Below the pieces are notes generated by a model. The model was not told where the DNA came from, searched no databases, and worked only from the letters and a program-made list of their open reading frames with translations. Shown one piece after another: positions 16,315 through 24,561 of a DNA stretch of 54,734 nucleotides (the first letter of the stretch is position 1; each line of letters opens with the position of its first letter). A program made the translations under genes and the position numbers. This stretch comes from Alphaproteobacteria bacterium (GTDB lineage Bacteria; Pseudomonadota; Alphaproteobacteria; UBA9655). The stretch is from the NCBI GenBank assembly GCA_019748065.1, contig JAIEQB010000006.1, positions 1 to 54,734 on the forward strand, given 5' to 3'.

Positions 16315-16727
16315 TCCTTCTTTGCTCCTAAAGTCGTTTTTATTTTGGAAGAGTGCTCTAGTGTTTTATGAACGGGGCACTTTTCTGCAATCCTGAGAAG
16401 ATCTTCTTTTTGTGTGGAGTTAAGATCGCCCCCTAAATAGAGAATGCAATGAATAACATCTTCGTCGTCAACTTTCTGATGGTCCAAGCTTATGAGTATG
16501 GTTTTTAAAGGTATATTTTTCCTTATAGCATACATCCTTAATGTGATAGAGGTACACGCCCCAAGACTGGCTAAAAGAAGGTCATAAGGATTGGGGCCAT
16601 TATCATTTCCACCAACCACTTCCGGCTCATCAGCAGTAATGATATGCTTCCCCATGCGGATTGATTGGGTGAAGTTGCCTTCTCCAGTTTCAGTAACTAT
16701 AATTTCGTTTCGATTATAAAGTCCCAT
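16311..16727 (-). CDS. OsmC family protein
   Basis: A 138-residue OsmC-like protein. This family includes peroxidases that reduce organic hydroperoxides with two redox cysteines. Visible are NPYDLLLASLGAC near the middle, with one Cys, and the second Cys in AEKCPVHKTL about 60 residues later, both as expected for an active member. The ATG at 16727 has AAGGAGA about eight bases upstream. The start lies inside the end of ackA (14-base overlap), so it is likely the last gene of the minus-strand SDR-maoC/pta-ackA-osmC operon. Its substrate is unknown. Confidence 0.88.
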   Translation of the reverse strand: MGLYNRNEIIVTETGEGNFTQSIRMGKHIITADEPEVVGGNDNGPNPYDLLLASLGACTSITLRMYAIRKNIPLKTILISLDHQKVDDEDVIHCILYLGGDLNSTQKEDLLRIAEKCPVHKTLEHSSKIKTTLGAKKD

Positions 16728-17925
16728 TGTTTTTTTCTCCTTGTATGAGTTTAAACACATCCTGAACTATGACAATTTCTTCATTGGTAGGAATAATCCA
16801 AACAGCTATTTTACTTTCTAGGGTGCTGATTCGGGCGGCAGCTGGAGGACGAAATGAAGTATTAAGCTCTTTATCCAATTCTACATTGAGCCATTTTAAC
16901 CCATCACACACCTTTTGTCGAACTTGCCAAGCGTTTTCACCAATGCCTCCTGTAAAGACGATAATATCAAGTCCTTCAAGGGCCGGCACCAATGAGGCGA
17001 GTTGCCGCCTGACTTGGTAACAAAAATAATTAATGGCTTCGGTGGCTTGGGGTGTTTTACTTTGAAGAAGCTCTTTCATGTCGCTGCTGACACCAGAAAG
17101 GCCAAGAAGACCTGATTTTTTATAAAGGAGATCAGAGAGCTCTTGAGTTGAGTAGCCTTTCTCTGAACTTAAATACAGCAGAACGCCAGGATCTATGTTT
17201 CCGCATCGTGTTCCCATGGGAAGGCCATCCAGGGCCGTTAACCCCATAGTAGTGGCAATGCTCTTTAATCCTTTGATAGCACACATGCTCGCGCCATGGC
17301 CTAAATGAGCAACGATAACACGACCCAAAGCTTTGTCGCCTATGAGCTTTGGGAGAGTTTCAGCTATATATCGATAGGAAAGTCCATGAAAACCAAAACG
17401 GCGAATGCCTTCTTCCCAGAAGGGGGAGGGAAGGGCAAAAATGGTAGCTAAACGAGGATTCGTATGGTGAAAAGAAGTGTCAAAACAAGCGATTTGAGGA
17501 AGGGTTGGATGGAGGGCCTGTAAGGTGCGAACTCCTTCCAAGTTGTGGGGCTGATGAAGGGGGGCTAAGGGTGATAGGGTCTCTAAATAGCTGAGAACGT
17601 CTTGGTTAATGATAACTGATTCTGTATAACGTTCTCCTCCGTGAACAATACGGTGGCCGGCAGCGCTTAAAGTCAGTTGAGGAAAGGTTACATTTACCCA
17701 CTTGAGGAGATAACTGAGAGCTGTTTGGAAATTAGGATTCTCCTCAATCATCTTATCCTCCAAGGTGCCATGGGCATCATGGGCTGAAAAATGAAGAGTG
17801 TTTGGAATCCCTTCAAATTCACCCTGGCAAAGAAGAGAAATCCTGTGAGATATCTTCTCAGCAGAATAAAGGGCAAATTTTATGCTAGAAGAGCCAGAAT
17901 TGAGGGTGATTACAGTCTGACTCAT
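16714..17925 (-). CDS. ackA: Acetate kinase
   Basis: Acetate kinase makes ATP and acetate from acetyl phosphate and ADP, reversibly. The 403-residue protein, of typical length, has TLNSGSSSIKF at the N-terminus (family signature 1), FDTSFHHT (signature 2) and the ASKHA phosphate loops such as VFTGGIGEN. Its ATG overlaps the stop of the MaoC-Pta gene in a 4-base ATGA junction, so the two are translationally coupled and surely act in series. Related kinases use propionate or butyrate, so an acyl substrate from PHB or propionate breakdown is also possible. Confidence 0.95.
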   Translation of the reverse strand: MSQTVITLNSGSSSIKFALYSAEKISHRISLLCQGEFEGIPNTLHFSAHDAHGTLEDKMIEENPNFQTALSYLLKWVNVTFPQLTLSAAGHRIVHGGERYTESVIINQDVLSYLETLSPLAPLHQPHNLEGVRTLQALHPTLPQIACFDTSFHHTNPRLATIFALPSPFWEEGIRRFGFHGLSYRYIAETLPKLIGDKALGRVIVAHLGHGASMCAIKGLKSIATTMGLTALDGLPMGTRCGNIDPGVLLYLSSEKGYSTQELSDLLYKKSGLLGLSGVSSDMKELLQSKTPQATEAINYFCYQVRRQLASLVPALEGLDIIVFTGGIGENAWQVRQKVCDGLKWLNVELDKELNTSFRPPAAARISTLESKIAVWIIPTNEEIVIVQDVFKLIQGEKNNGTL

Positions 17926-19337
17926 GCCCCCTCTTTTGCTTCTTCTGCTTTTAAAGCAAACATCTTATTAACGACGGTGACAGCAAGCGCACTTGAGGCT
18001 AAACGTGTAATGGGCTTATCCGAACGGCTTGTTAAAATGATGGGGACCTTGGCTCCTAAAACGATTCCTGCACTTTGAGCCTCGCTGAGATACTCCAGCT
18101 GCTTTACAAGAAGATTCCCTGACTCTAAATCGGGCGTGATAATCACATCCGCTTTGCCTGCAACGAGCGAAACGATTCCTTTGATCTTAGCGGCTTCTTT
18201 AGATACAACGTTATCAAAGGCAAGGGGGCCATCTAAAATACCGCCTTTAATTTGTCCACGATCAGCCATCTTACAAAGAGCAGCGGCATCGAGTGTGCTC
18301 TGGATTTTAGAGGAAACAGTTTCAACGGCCGAAAGAATGGCAACCTTGGGAAGCTCGATGCCAATATCAAGGGCAAGATCAATGGCATTTTGAACAATAT
18401 CTTTTTTGTCATCTAAATTGGGATAGATATTAATGGCTGCATCACTGACAAGGAGCAATCGTGGATAGTTGGGAATATCCATAACAAAGACATGACTCAT
18501 GCGACGGTCGGTTTGGATCCCAGAGTCTCTATCTAAAGCAGCGTGCATTAACTCATCAGTGTGGAGTGCCCCTTTCATTAAAGCTCCTACAGCACCTTCT
18601 CGTGCCAAAGAAACTCCTTTTTCAGCGGCAGCATGGCTATGGGGCATGGCTATAATTTCATAAGGACTTAAATCAATTTTAAACTTCTCTGCAGCAGCTT
18701 TGATTTTAGCTTCTGGGCCGACGAGGATAGGAATAATAAGGTTGGCCTGTGCCGATTCAATGGCCCCTAAAAGGGAAACCTCATCAACCGGGTGCACCAC
18801 GGCGGTTTTAACCGGTTCAACCTTATGGAGCTTTTTAACAAGGTCTCGATAAAGTTCACCAGGTTTGCGAAGAATAAGTTCAGGCAATTCAATCCGTGGG
18901 CGACGAATTTTTTCAGTAGGAGCTCGAACAACAGCCACTCCCTCTGTGACTTCTTCATTCTTTTGATTAGTTATTGTACAAAGAAAAGTAATAATTTTTT
19001 TTAAGGGATTTTTTTCTTTAGCCGTGACTTTTACCGTGACCGTATCTCCAATCCCGATTGGTTTTTTAAAGTTCAAAGATTGCTCTATATATATTGTTCC
19101 TGGACCAGGCAATTTCGTTCCTAGAACCGTTGAAATGAGGGACCCTCCCCACATGCCATGAACAATAATTTTGTGAAAATAATTATTGTGAGCAAAAGTT
19201 TCATCAACATGGGCAGGATTGACATCTCCTGATACTGTTGCAAATAATTCGATATCATTCCATGTGAGGGTACGCACAATCTCGGCGGACTCTCCAACTT
19301 TAATCTCATCAAATGTCTTATTCTCAATATATTCCAT
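17922..19337 (-). CDS. Bifunctional enoyl-CoA hydratase (MaoC)/phosphate acetyltransferase fusion
   Basis: The 471-residue protein joins two enzymes. Residues 1 to about 140 are a MaoC hot-dog fold with the (R)-hydratase motif SGDVNPAHVD, holding the catalytic Asp and His. Residues about 165-471 are a phosphate acetyl/butyryltransferase domain with segments such as HTDELMHAAL and TPDLESGNLL. The fused form is known from other alphaproteobacteria. It could interconvert crotonyl-CoA and (R)-3-hydroxybutyryl-CoA and transfer acyl groups to phosphate for AckA. The gene starts 3 bases after the SDR stop and overlaps ackA by four. Substrate chain length is inferred from the PHB context only. Confidence 0.9.
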   Translation of the reverse strand: MEYIENKTFDEIKVGESAEIVRTLTWNDIELFATVSGDVNPAHVDETFAHNNYFHKIIVHGMWGGSLISTVLGTKLPGPGTIYIEQSLNFKKPIGIGDTVTVKVTAKEKNPLKKIITFLCTITNQKNEEVTEGVAVVRAPTEKIRRPRIELPELILRKPGELYRDLVKKLHKVEPVKTAVVHPVDEVSLLGAIESAQANLIIPILVGPEAKIKAAAEKFKIDLSPYEIIAMPHSHAAAEKGVSLAREGAVGALMKGALHTDELMHAALDRDSGIQTDRRMSHVFVMDIPNYPRLLLVSDAAINIYPNLDDKKDIVQNAIDLALDIGIELPKVAILSAVETVSSKIQSTLDAAALCKMADRGQIKGGILDGPLAFDNVVSKEAAKIKGIVSLVAGKADVIITPDLESGNLLVKQLEYLSEAQSAGIVLGAKVPIILTSRSDKPITRLASSALAVTVVNKMFALKAEEAKEGA

Positions 19338-19340
19338 TCT

Positions 19341-20093
19341 CTATCTTGCCGTGTAGCCGCCATCAATAATAAGTTCGCTCCCTGTCATATAAGAAGATTC
19401 ATCAGAAGCTAGCATAAGTACGGGCAGGGCAACTTCTTCAGACTTTCCTGGGTGCTCCATGATCGTAGTTAATAAAAGTTCTTTTGTTTTTTCAGGATTT
19501 TTAATTGTGTCCTGTGTCATAGGGGTGTCAATTAAACCTGGGTGTACCGAGTTGACACGAATTTTATATTTTGCAAGGTCTGCTGCGGCTGCTTTAGTAA
19601 GTGCTCGAACGGCTCCTTTGGAGGCTTCATAAGCAGCTGCATTCGGTGCACCAATGATCCCATAAACTGAGGCTATGTTAATGATAGAACCTCCGCCTGC
19701 CTTTTTCATCCCTTCAACTGCATGCTTACACCCAAAAAAAACACCCATGACATTCACCTGAAAAACATGCCTCCATTCTTCTTCAGATGTTTCTTCTAAG
19801 GGTTTTAAAAGTAGGATACCTGCATTGTTTACAAGAACATCCAGCTTGCCATATTTTTCGAGAATAGCCTTCGTTACCTGCTGCCATTCTGATTCATTTC
19901 TAACGTCTAATTTCATAAATTCGGCTTTGTACCCTGCTTTTTCAATTTTTTTAACCGTATCCAGACCAGCTTCTTCGTTAATATCAGTAGCAATAACTTT
20001 TGCCCCTTCTTGAGCAAAAAGAATCGCCTCAGTTTCACCTATTCCCATTCCTGCCCCAGTAATTAGTGCAACTTTTCCTGAAAGACGAGCCAT
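19341..20093 (-). CDS. Short-chain dehydrogenase/reductase (SDR)
   Basis: A 250-residue classical SDR. It has the NAD(P)-binding TGAGMGIG motif at about 13-20, NNAG at about 89-92, the catalytic Ser in IASVYG, and the Tyr-Lys pair in YEASKG. An Asp after beta-strand 2 (ATDIN) points to NAD(H) rather than NADP(H). A strong ribosome site, AAGGAGG, precedes the ATG. It is the first gene of the operon with maoC/pta and ackA. In this context it may be a 3-hydroxybutyrate dehydrogenase or an acetoacetyl-CoA reductase replacing PhaB, which is not otherwise visible here; the sequence alone does not decide. Confidence 0.88.
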   Translation of the reverse strand: MARLSGKVALITGAGMGIGETEAILFAQEGAKVIATDINEEAGLDTVKKIEKAGYKAEFMKLDVRNESEWQQVTKAILEKYGKLDVLVNNAGILLLKPLEETSEEEWRHVFQVNVMGVFFGCKHAVEGMKKAGGGSIINIASVYGIIGAPNAAAYEASKGAVRALTKAAAADLAKYKIRVNSVHPGLIDTPMTQDTIKNPEKTKELLLTTIMEHPGKSEEVALPVLMLASDESSYMTGSELIIDGGYTAR

Positions 20094-20182
20094 TCGTATC
20101 CTCCTTACGTTCTAAATAATTTTATGACAATGTGGTTAAATTAGGATTAAAATCGAAGAAGTTGCAGTAAGGGATACAAGAG

Positions 20183-20950
20183 ATGAAGAGTCTAAAAGGT
20201 AAAAAAGGTTTGGTTGTGGGGATTGCCAATAAGGAATCTATAGCTTGGGGATGCGCAAAAGCTCTTTACGATGCTGGAGCTGAGCTTGCAATTACCTACC
20301 TTAATGAAAAGGCTGAACCATATGTGAGGCCTCTTGCGGAAGAAGTTGAGGCAGCAATTATCATGCCACTCAATGTTCAAAATGATATTCAAATGGATAC
20401 CTTATTTAAGGTGATAAGGGAAAAGTGGGGAAAACTTGACTTCCTCCTTCATTCGGTCGCTTTTGCTCCAAAAGAAGATTTACAGGGGAGAGTCACCGAT
20501 TGCTCACGGGAAGGGTTTTTGATGGCAATGGATATTTCTTGCTACTCTTTTATACGTCTTGCTCACTTAGCTGAACCTCTTATGAAAGAGGGGGGAGCTT
20601 TGTTGACAATGACATATTTAGGAGGCGAAAAAGTTGTTGAGCACTATGGTGTCATGGGGCCAGTCAAAGCCGCTTTGGAAGGGGCTGTAAAATATCTAGC
20701 CGCTGATTTGGGGAGAAAAAAAATTCGTGTTAATGCCATTTCTCCTGGGCCTATTTTAACGCGTGCGGCGAGCGGCATCCCCAACTTTGATTCTCTACTT
20801 CAATTGGCACGTGAGAAATCTCCAGAACATGAGTCCGTTACGATCCAATCCGTTGGCGCGTATGCTAGATTTCTAGCAAGTGATGAAGCAGCTCTCGTTA
20901 CAGGAAGCACAGTTTATGTGGATGCTGGATTTAATATTATGACAGTATAA
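20183..20950 (+). CDS. fabI: Enoyl-[acyl-carrier-protein] reductase FabI
   Basis: FabI carries out the last reduction in each round of type II fatty acid synthesis with NADH. The 255-residue protein shows the family-specific features: the GIANKESIAWG nucleotide motif, the first Tyr in TYLGGE, the catalytic Tyr-X6-Lys in YGVMGPVK, and ISPGPILT. Length is typical. It is divergent from the SDR gene with an 89-base gap that must hold both promoters. FabI-like genes beside Pta/AckA and PHA synthase genes are known in other alphaproteobacteria, so it may serve acyl-CoA metabolism as well as the main fatty acid pathway. Confidence 0.93.
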   Translation: MKSLKGKKGLVVGIANKESIAWGCAKALYDAGAELAITYLNEKAEPYVRPLAEEVEAAIIMPLNVQNDIQMDTLFKVIREKWGKLDFLLHSVAFAPKEDLQGRVTDCSREGFLMAMDISCYSFIRLAHLAEPLMKEGGALLTMTYLGGEKVVEHYGVMGPVKAALEGAVKYLAADLGRKKIRVNAISPGPILTRAASGIPNFDSLLQLAREKSPEHESVTIQSVGAYARFLASDEAALVTGSTVYVDAGFNIMTV

Positions 20951-20954
20951 AAAA

Positions 20955-21155
20955 TCAAAGTTTTAGATAAGAAAAAATACGAATTTTTATGAAACCTATA
21001 AGAAAAAGATAAAAAGCTGTAGCGCTAAGTAGGCCCAATATTACAGCTGGGGGAAGTGGAGCAACAAGAATTCCATAGATCGCCATTAAACTCACAATCA
21101 AAATATCCATAAAAGTGGCGAAGAACAGTCTAAGGCATAGCTTTCTTCCCTTGGA
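20955..21155 (-). pseudogene. C-terminal remnant of a P-type cation ATPase
   Basis: Reading the minus strand from about 21155 to the TGA at 20955 gives a hydrophobic peptide with DILIVSL, LVAPLPPAV and GFIKIRIF. This resembles the last two membrane segments of bacterial proton-efflux-type P-type ATPases, where an APLP-like turn and a short basic tail are typical. Further upstream the frame is lost. The matching N-terminal fragment of the same family lies at 22877-23020 on the same strand. The rest of the 325-base gap (21156-21275) shows only further decay. Confidence 0.55.
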
Positions 21156-21275
21156 GCAGCAGTTGGAAATACCTTAGTGCTGTAAGTGATAGCATTCGCG
21201 GAGATGATCTTAGCCTATGCTTCTTTCGTCCTTTTCTTAGATAAGTGAGCAGAAGCTAAAAAGTACTCCCTTGAA

Positions 21276-21821
21276 CTATTCTTTCAATAAATTAGAAAGT
21301 GGTTCCTTATAAATTAATTCAAGGCGGCCTTTCTCCCAACTTAAATAATTAGTCTCTTCCTTCAAAAATCCTGCATTTGGAGATTCTTTGTACTTTTGCT
21401 TCAACCCCTCTGTGGGAGGATTAAGAATCAATAAGTTACTGTCAATACGATAAGTTGCTCCTAAGCTAGAAAAAAACTTTCCTAAGACTTTTCCGTTATT
21501 TGCATCTACTATCCACTGACTTTGGCAGTTTGTACCGCAGCCTATTGTTACGACAACATAATGTCCTGCAAAGTTAGGCCCTGCTTTCACGCCATCTTGT
21601 AGACGGGTTCTATATTTATACGCCTCTGGATAAGATTTAAGGTCTACAGGGGAAACCTTTCCTTTATAAGCTTCCAACGAAGGAAAATCTTTAAATTTAG
21701 GAAGATTAGAAGGCGAGTAGATTACCTTATTTAATATCTCATCCTTTGCAATTACTGAATTTACAGAAAGAAATAAGGATACAAAAAGAAAGGCATATTT
21801 TATTTTTGATAAGCTTCTCAT
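21276..21821 (-). CDS. Secreted protein of unknown function
   Basis: A 181-residue protein with an N-terminal signal peptide (hydrophobic run FLFVSLFLSV, cut near VIA-KD). The core contains GPNFAGHYVVVTIGCGTNC followed by a QWIVDANNGKV stretch. Similar secreted proteins with a GPNFAGHY..V..GCGT.C pattern are found in many bacteria but, to my knowledge, have no assigned function. The two close Cys residues may form a disulfide in the periplasm. It lies between the two ATPase remnants with its own spacing, and reads in the same direction. Confidence 0.75.
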   Translation of the reverse strand: MRSLSKIKYAFLFVSLFLSVNSVIAKDEILNKVIYSPSNLPKFKDFPSLEAYKGKVSPVDLKSYPEAYKYRTRLQDGVKAGPNFAGHYVVVTIGCGTNCQSQWIVDANNGKVLGKFFSSLGATYRIDSNLLILNPPTEGLKQKYKESPNAGFLKEETNYLSWEKGRLELIYKEPLSNLLKE

Positions 21822-21940
21822 AATTTTCCTTTCATAGGCAAATAAGATTACTCATTTAATGTATGAGTTCAACTAATATTCCTTCTAGCATTCAATTATA
21901 TTGCTAGCATGCTTCTAAAAAAGCAAGAGAATACTTAATT

Positions 21941-22774
21941 TCATTTAGTATCAGAGCCATATCCATCATAAAATTGCTCACGCTCTTCATCCGTGCTTGA
22001 TTCGTGAGAATCGAAGGTGACTGGGAGAGTTACAACACTTGGTGGAATATATGCGGAAGGTTGGGTTGATAGGACATAAGATGAAGGTTCGCTCAGTGAA
22101 AGAGCAGGGCTAACTTTCGAAGATTGTAGGTGAAAAAGAGTAAGATTACACTTATCCTTATAATGTCGTGTTTCGAGAAAATTATGTTCAAATATTTTTA
22201 AGTTATAGCGATCGTCGTCAACACCTGCAATGTGAGTAAAAACTTTTCCAGGATAGACAACTTCAAGAGCAAAAGCTTTTTGACGGAAGTAATGGTTAAT
22301 TGAAAAAATGGATCTTAAAGCCACAATTTTTCCGTTTCTATGTCCCTCAAGTTGAGTGTTTCCCTCAGAGCCAACTGAAAAATATTTTAATAGTGTTTTT
22401 TTTCCAGGGGTTACTTCAAAAAAATCGCCTAATCCTAAATTTATAATGGCATATTGGACAACTGCATCTAGATCATCCCAAGCAGTGGCAACTACGACTG
22501 AAACTTTTTCATCATGAAAGTATTTAAGAGCCTCTAAGATATTATCTTTTAATGTATGAGAAGTGTGATGGCTCTCTTCATTAGTGATAACACCATGGCA
22601 ATCAAGGATGATGCCTATTTTCTCTCCACTTATCCCCCTGCTTCGAAGAGAACGAACATGATCTATGACTTTATCAAGAGAGTCTATTTCTATAGGGTTT
22701 GCAGAAAGCTTTAGAGGGAATATGTAAGAAGTGAAGAAAAGGATTATAACAATAAAAAATCGAGAAAAAAACAT
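21941..22774 (-). CDS. Exported HAD-like protein
   Basis: A 277-residue protein with a signal peptide or N-terminal anchor (residues about 1-25, ending LSANP). The mature part looks like a HAD-superfamily domain: motif I as ILDCHGVIT (Asp near 58; the second Asp of DxD is replaced by His), motif II as VVVATAWDD (Thr near 97), and a late acidic motif in GVDDDRYN. A comparable group of exported HAD-like proteins (DUF2608) is known in Legionella-like and Chlamydia-like bacteria. The DxH change may reduce phosphatase activity. The C-terminal 60 residues are Ser/Pro-rich. The substrate is unknown. Confidence 0.7.
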   Translation of the reverse strand: MFFSRFFIVIILFFTSYIFPLKLSANPIEIDSLDKVIDHVRSLRSRGISGEKIGIILDCHGVITNEESHHTSHTLKDNILEALKYFHDEKVSVVVATAWDDLDAVVQYAIINLGLGDFFEVTPGKKTLLKYFSVGSEGNTQLEGHRNGKIVALRSIFSINHYFRQKAFALEVVYPGKVFTHIAGVDDDRYNLKIFEHNFLETRHYKDKCNLTLFHLQSSKVSPALSLSEPSSYVLSTQPSAYIPPSVVTLPVTFDSHESSTDEEREQFYDGYGSDTK

Positions 22775-22876
22775 GGAAAACCTTTAAATTGTAATACGGT
22801 GCAATGATCTTTATTTCTTTATAAATTCATTGTTCCTTAAAAGCTATACTTTTATGTCCACTTTTTTTAAGCCACC

Positions 22877-23020
22877 TCAGATAATTATGCCCCATAAATT
22901 TTCAAGAACGGGCTTTTTCTTTTCTGGAAGGGCATTTTCTCCATATTGCTTGAGGCGTGATGCTGCTTCCTTATCACTTAAGCCAGTAGCAAGATCTGTT
23001 TTTTTGTTGGAAGAATTCAT
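22877..23020 (-). pseudogene. N-terminal remnant of a P-type cation ATPase
   Basis: A 47-codon frame begins at an ATG with an AAGGA ribosome site and ends at a TGA. It contains TGLSDKEAASRL, QYGENALPEKK and LENLWG, the pattern of the N-terminal cation-ATPase domain just before the first membrane helix. The remaining 700 or so residues are missing; a C-terminal piece of the same family lies at 20955. It starts 19 bases after the MFS transporter stop, so the ancestral gene was probably in an operon with it. A truncated peptide could still be translated. Confidence 0.7.
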
Positions 23021-23039
23021 GCTTTTCCTTTTAAAATGA

Positions 23040-24347
23040 CTACACTACCTTTTCCTTGTAGCGATCTTTCATAAAAAATATGGCAATGGCTGAAATAAGG
23101 CTAGCAATACCTAAATAGAGGGCAGGGGCTGCATTATTATTGGTAAGATGAATAAGTCCTGTTGCAATAAACGGAGCCGTCCCTCCAAAGACGGCCATGC
23201 TGATGCTATGAGCAATGGAAAGTCCTGAATAACGGACAGTTAAAGGAAATAGCTCAACCAAGGTTGCTGGAATAGGAGCAAAGAACACACCCATGATAAA
23301 AGAAAGAGCTATTTGTGCAAGCAGTGCATGCATAAATCCACCCTCAAGAGAGAGAAAAAGAGGATAGGCAAAAAATGTGAAGGTAAGGGCGCCTGTAATC
23401 AAAACAGGTTTACGGCCTATCTTATCTGAAACCCAGCCAAAACAAAGAATCGATACTCCCATAGCCACCATACTTATGGTCGTCATGATCAGGCTTGAGG
23501 CCATATCAAAGTTAAGCAATGCCGTAAGAAAATTATTGATAAAAGTGACAATCAGGTAAAAACCAATGGAAAGGGTCAACTCAATAGTAATGACATAAGC
23601 AATTGTTTTTGAGTGATGTCTAAAAAGCTCAAGAAGGGGGGAAGCTTTCTCTTTGTGATGTTCTTTGGCTATTCTAAATTGTTCAGGTTCGTTGATAACC
23701 CGACGCATTATGGAGCCTACAAAACCTCCTACCACACTTAGAATAAATGGAATCCGCCATCCCCATGCCAGTACTTGATCCTCAGAGAGTAGAGTGCAGG
23801 TGGATGTGGCAACCATTGAGCCCACTAAAATTCCAATGAGAAGACTAAAAACAACCCAACTTCCATAGAGGCCTCGGTTGTGTTGTTGGGCATTCTCAAC
23901 CACAAAGATCATGGATCCTGTAAATTCACCTCCCATAGAGAGACCTTGGGCTAGGCGAATAAACGTCAAAAGTAAGGGCGCAAGCCATCCAATTTGTTCA
24001 TAAGTTGGCAGCAAACCAATAAGGGTTGTTGGAATCGCCATCAAGTAAATAGACCATAAAAGGGCTTTTTTGCGGCCAATTTTATCTCCTATATGACCAA
24101 AAATAGCTCCTCCTAAAGGACGCATGATAAAACCTGCTGCGAAAACGCCAAAAGTGGCTAAGAGTGAAGCAACAGTGCTGAATTTTGGAAAAAAGAGAGA
24201 ACCAATAGTTGTTGCAAAGTATCCATAAAGAGCAAAATCATACCATTCAAGAGCATTTCCAATCATGCAAGAAAGAATAACACGTTTAATATAGCTCCCT
24301 TCTTCTGGAAGATTTGCAGCTTCATAGGTAAGATTTTCTGTTGTCAT
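23040..24347 (-). CDS. MFS transporter, metabolite:H+ symporter (MHS/ProP-like) family
   Basis: A 435-residue protein with 12 predicted membrane segments. It shows the MHS-family N-terminus IGNALEWYDFALYG and the MFS motif GHIGDKIGRKKAL in the first cytoplasmic loop, with a second copy as WVSDKIGRKPVL. The family carries proline, betaine, dicarboxylates or related metabolites with protons into the cell. GGGAGAAAAAA precedes the ATG. The substrate cannot be told. Such ProP-like carriers are numerous in intracellular alphaproteobacteria, where they take up host metabolites. Confidence 0.9.
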   Translation of the reverse strand: MTTENLTYEAANLPEEGSYIKRVILSCMIGNALEWYDFALYGYFATTIGSLFFPKFSTVASLLATFGVFAAGFIMRPLGGAIFGHIGDKIGRKKALLWSIYLMAIPTTLIGLLPTYEQIGWLAPLLLTFIRLAQGLSMGGEFTGSMIFVVENAQQHNRGLYGSWVVFSLLIGILVGSMVATSTCTLLSEDQVLAWGWRIPFILSVVGGFVGSIMRRVINEPEQFRIAKEHHKEKASPLLELFRHHSKTIAYVITIELTLSIGFYLIVTFINNFLTALLNFDMASSLIMTTISMVAMGVSILCFGWVSDKIGRKPVLITGALTFTFFAYPLFLSLEGGFMHALLAQIALSFIMGVFFAPIPATLVELFPLTVRYSGLSIAHSISMAVFGGTAPFIATGLIHLTNNNAAPALYLGIASLISAIAIFFMKDRYKEKVV

Positions 24348-24543
24348 TTTTTTCTCCCTTTAACAAACAATATTTTTAGTTAAAGACCATTAAAGCTCTG
24401 AATTATTTAAAATTTTGTTAAAATGAGAAAATTAAACCACGCTACCCGTCACTTTTTTAAAAGATAACATTTTCCGCCCTTTCCAAAAGATTGCAGATGA
24501 CTTTAATTGCTCATAAAATTCTCTCTTGTCATTTTTTTAATCA

Positions 24544-24561
24544 AAAAGCCTTAAGGCTTTT
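24544..24561 (-). terminator. Possible terminator overlapping the phytase pseudogene stop
   Basis: AAAAGCC-TTAA-GGCTTTT forms a 7-bp hairpin that includes the TAA of the phytase remnant. On the minus strand it runs straight into a short T-run. The rest of the gap to the MFS gene (24348-24543) shows no further feature that I can support. Confidence 0.5.

Noticed and set aside
21941-22774. A toxin or nuclease role for the exported protein
   Set aside because: The visible motifs fit a HAD-like fold; there is no evidence for a toxin domain or an immunity partner.
22830-23039. Plus-strand frame of 69 codons
   Set aside because: The minus strand here encodes a clear P-type ATPase N-terminus with a ribosome site.
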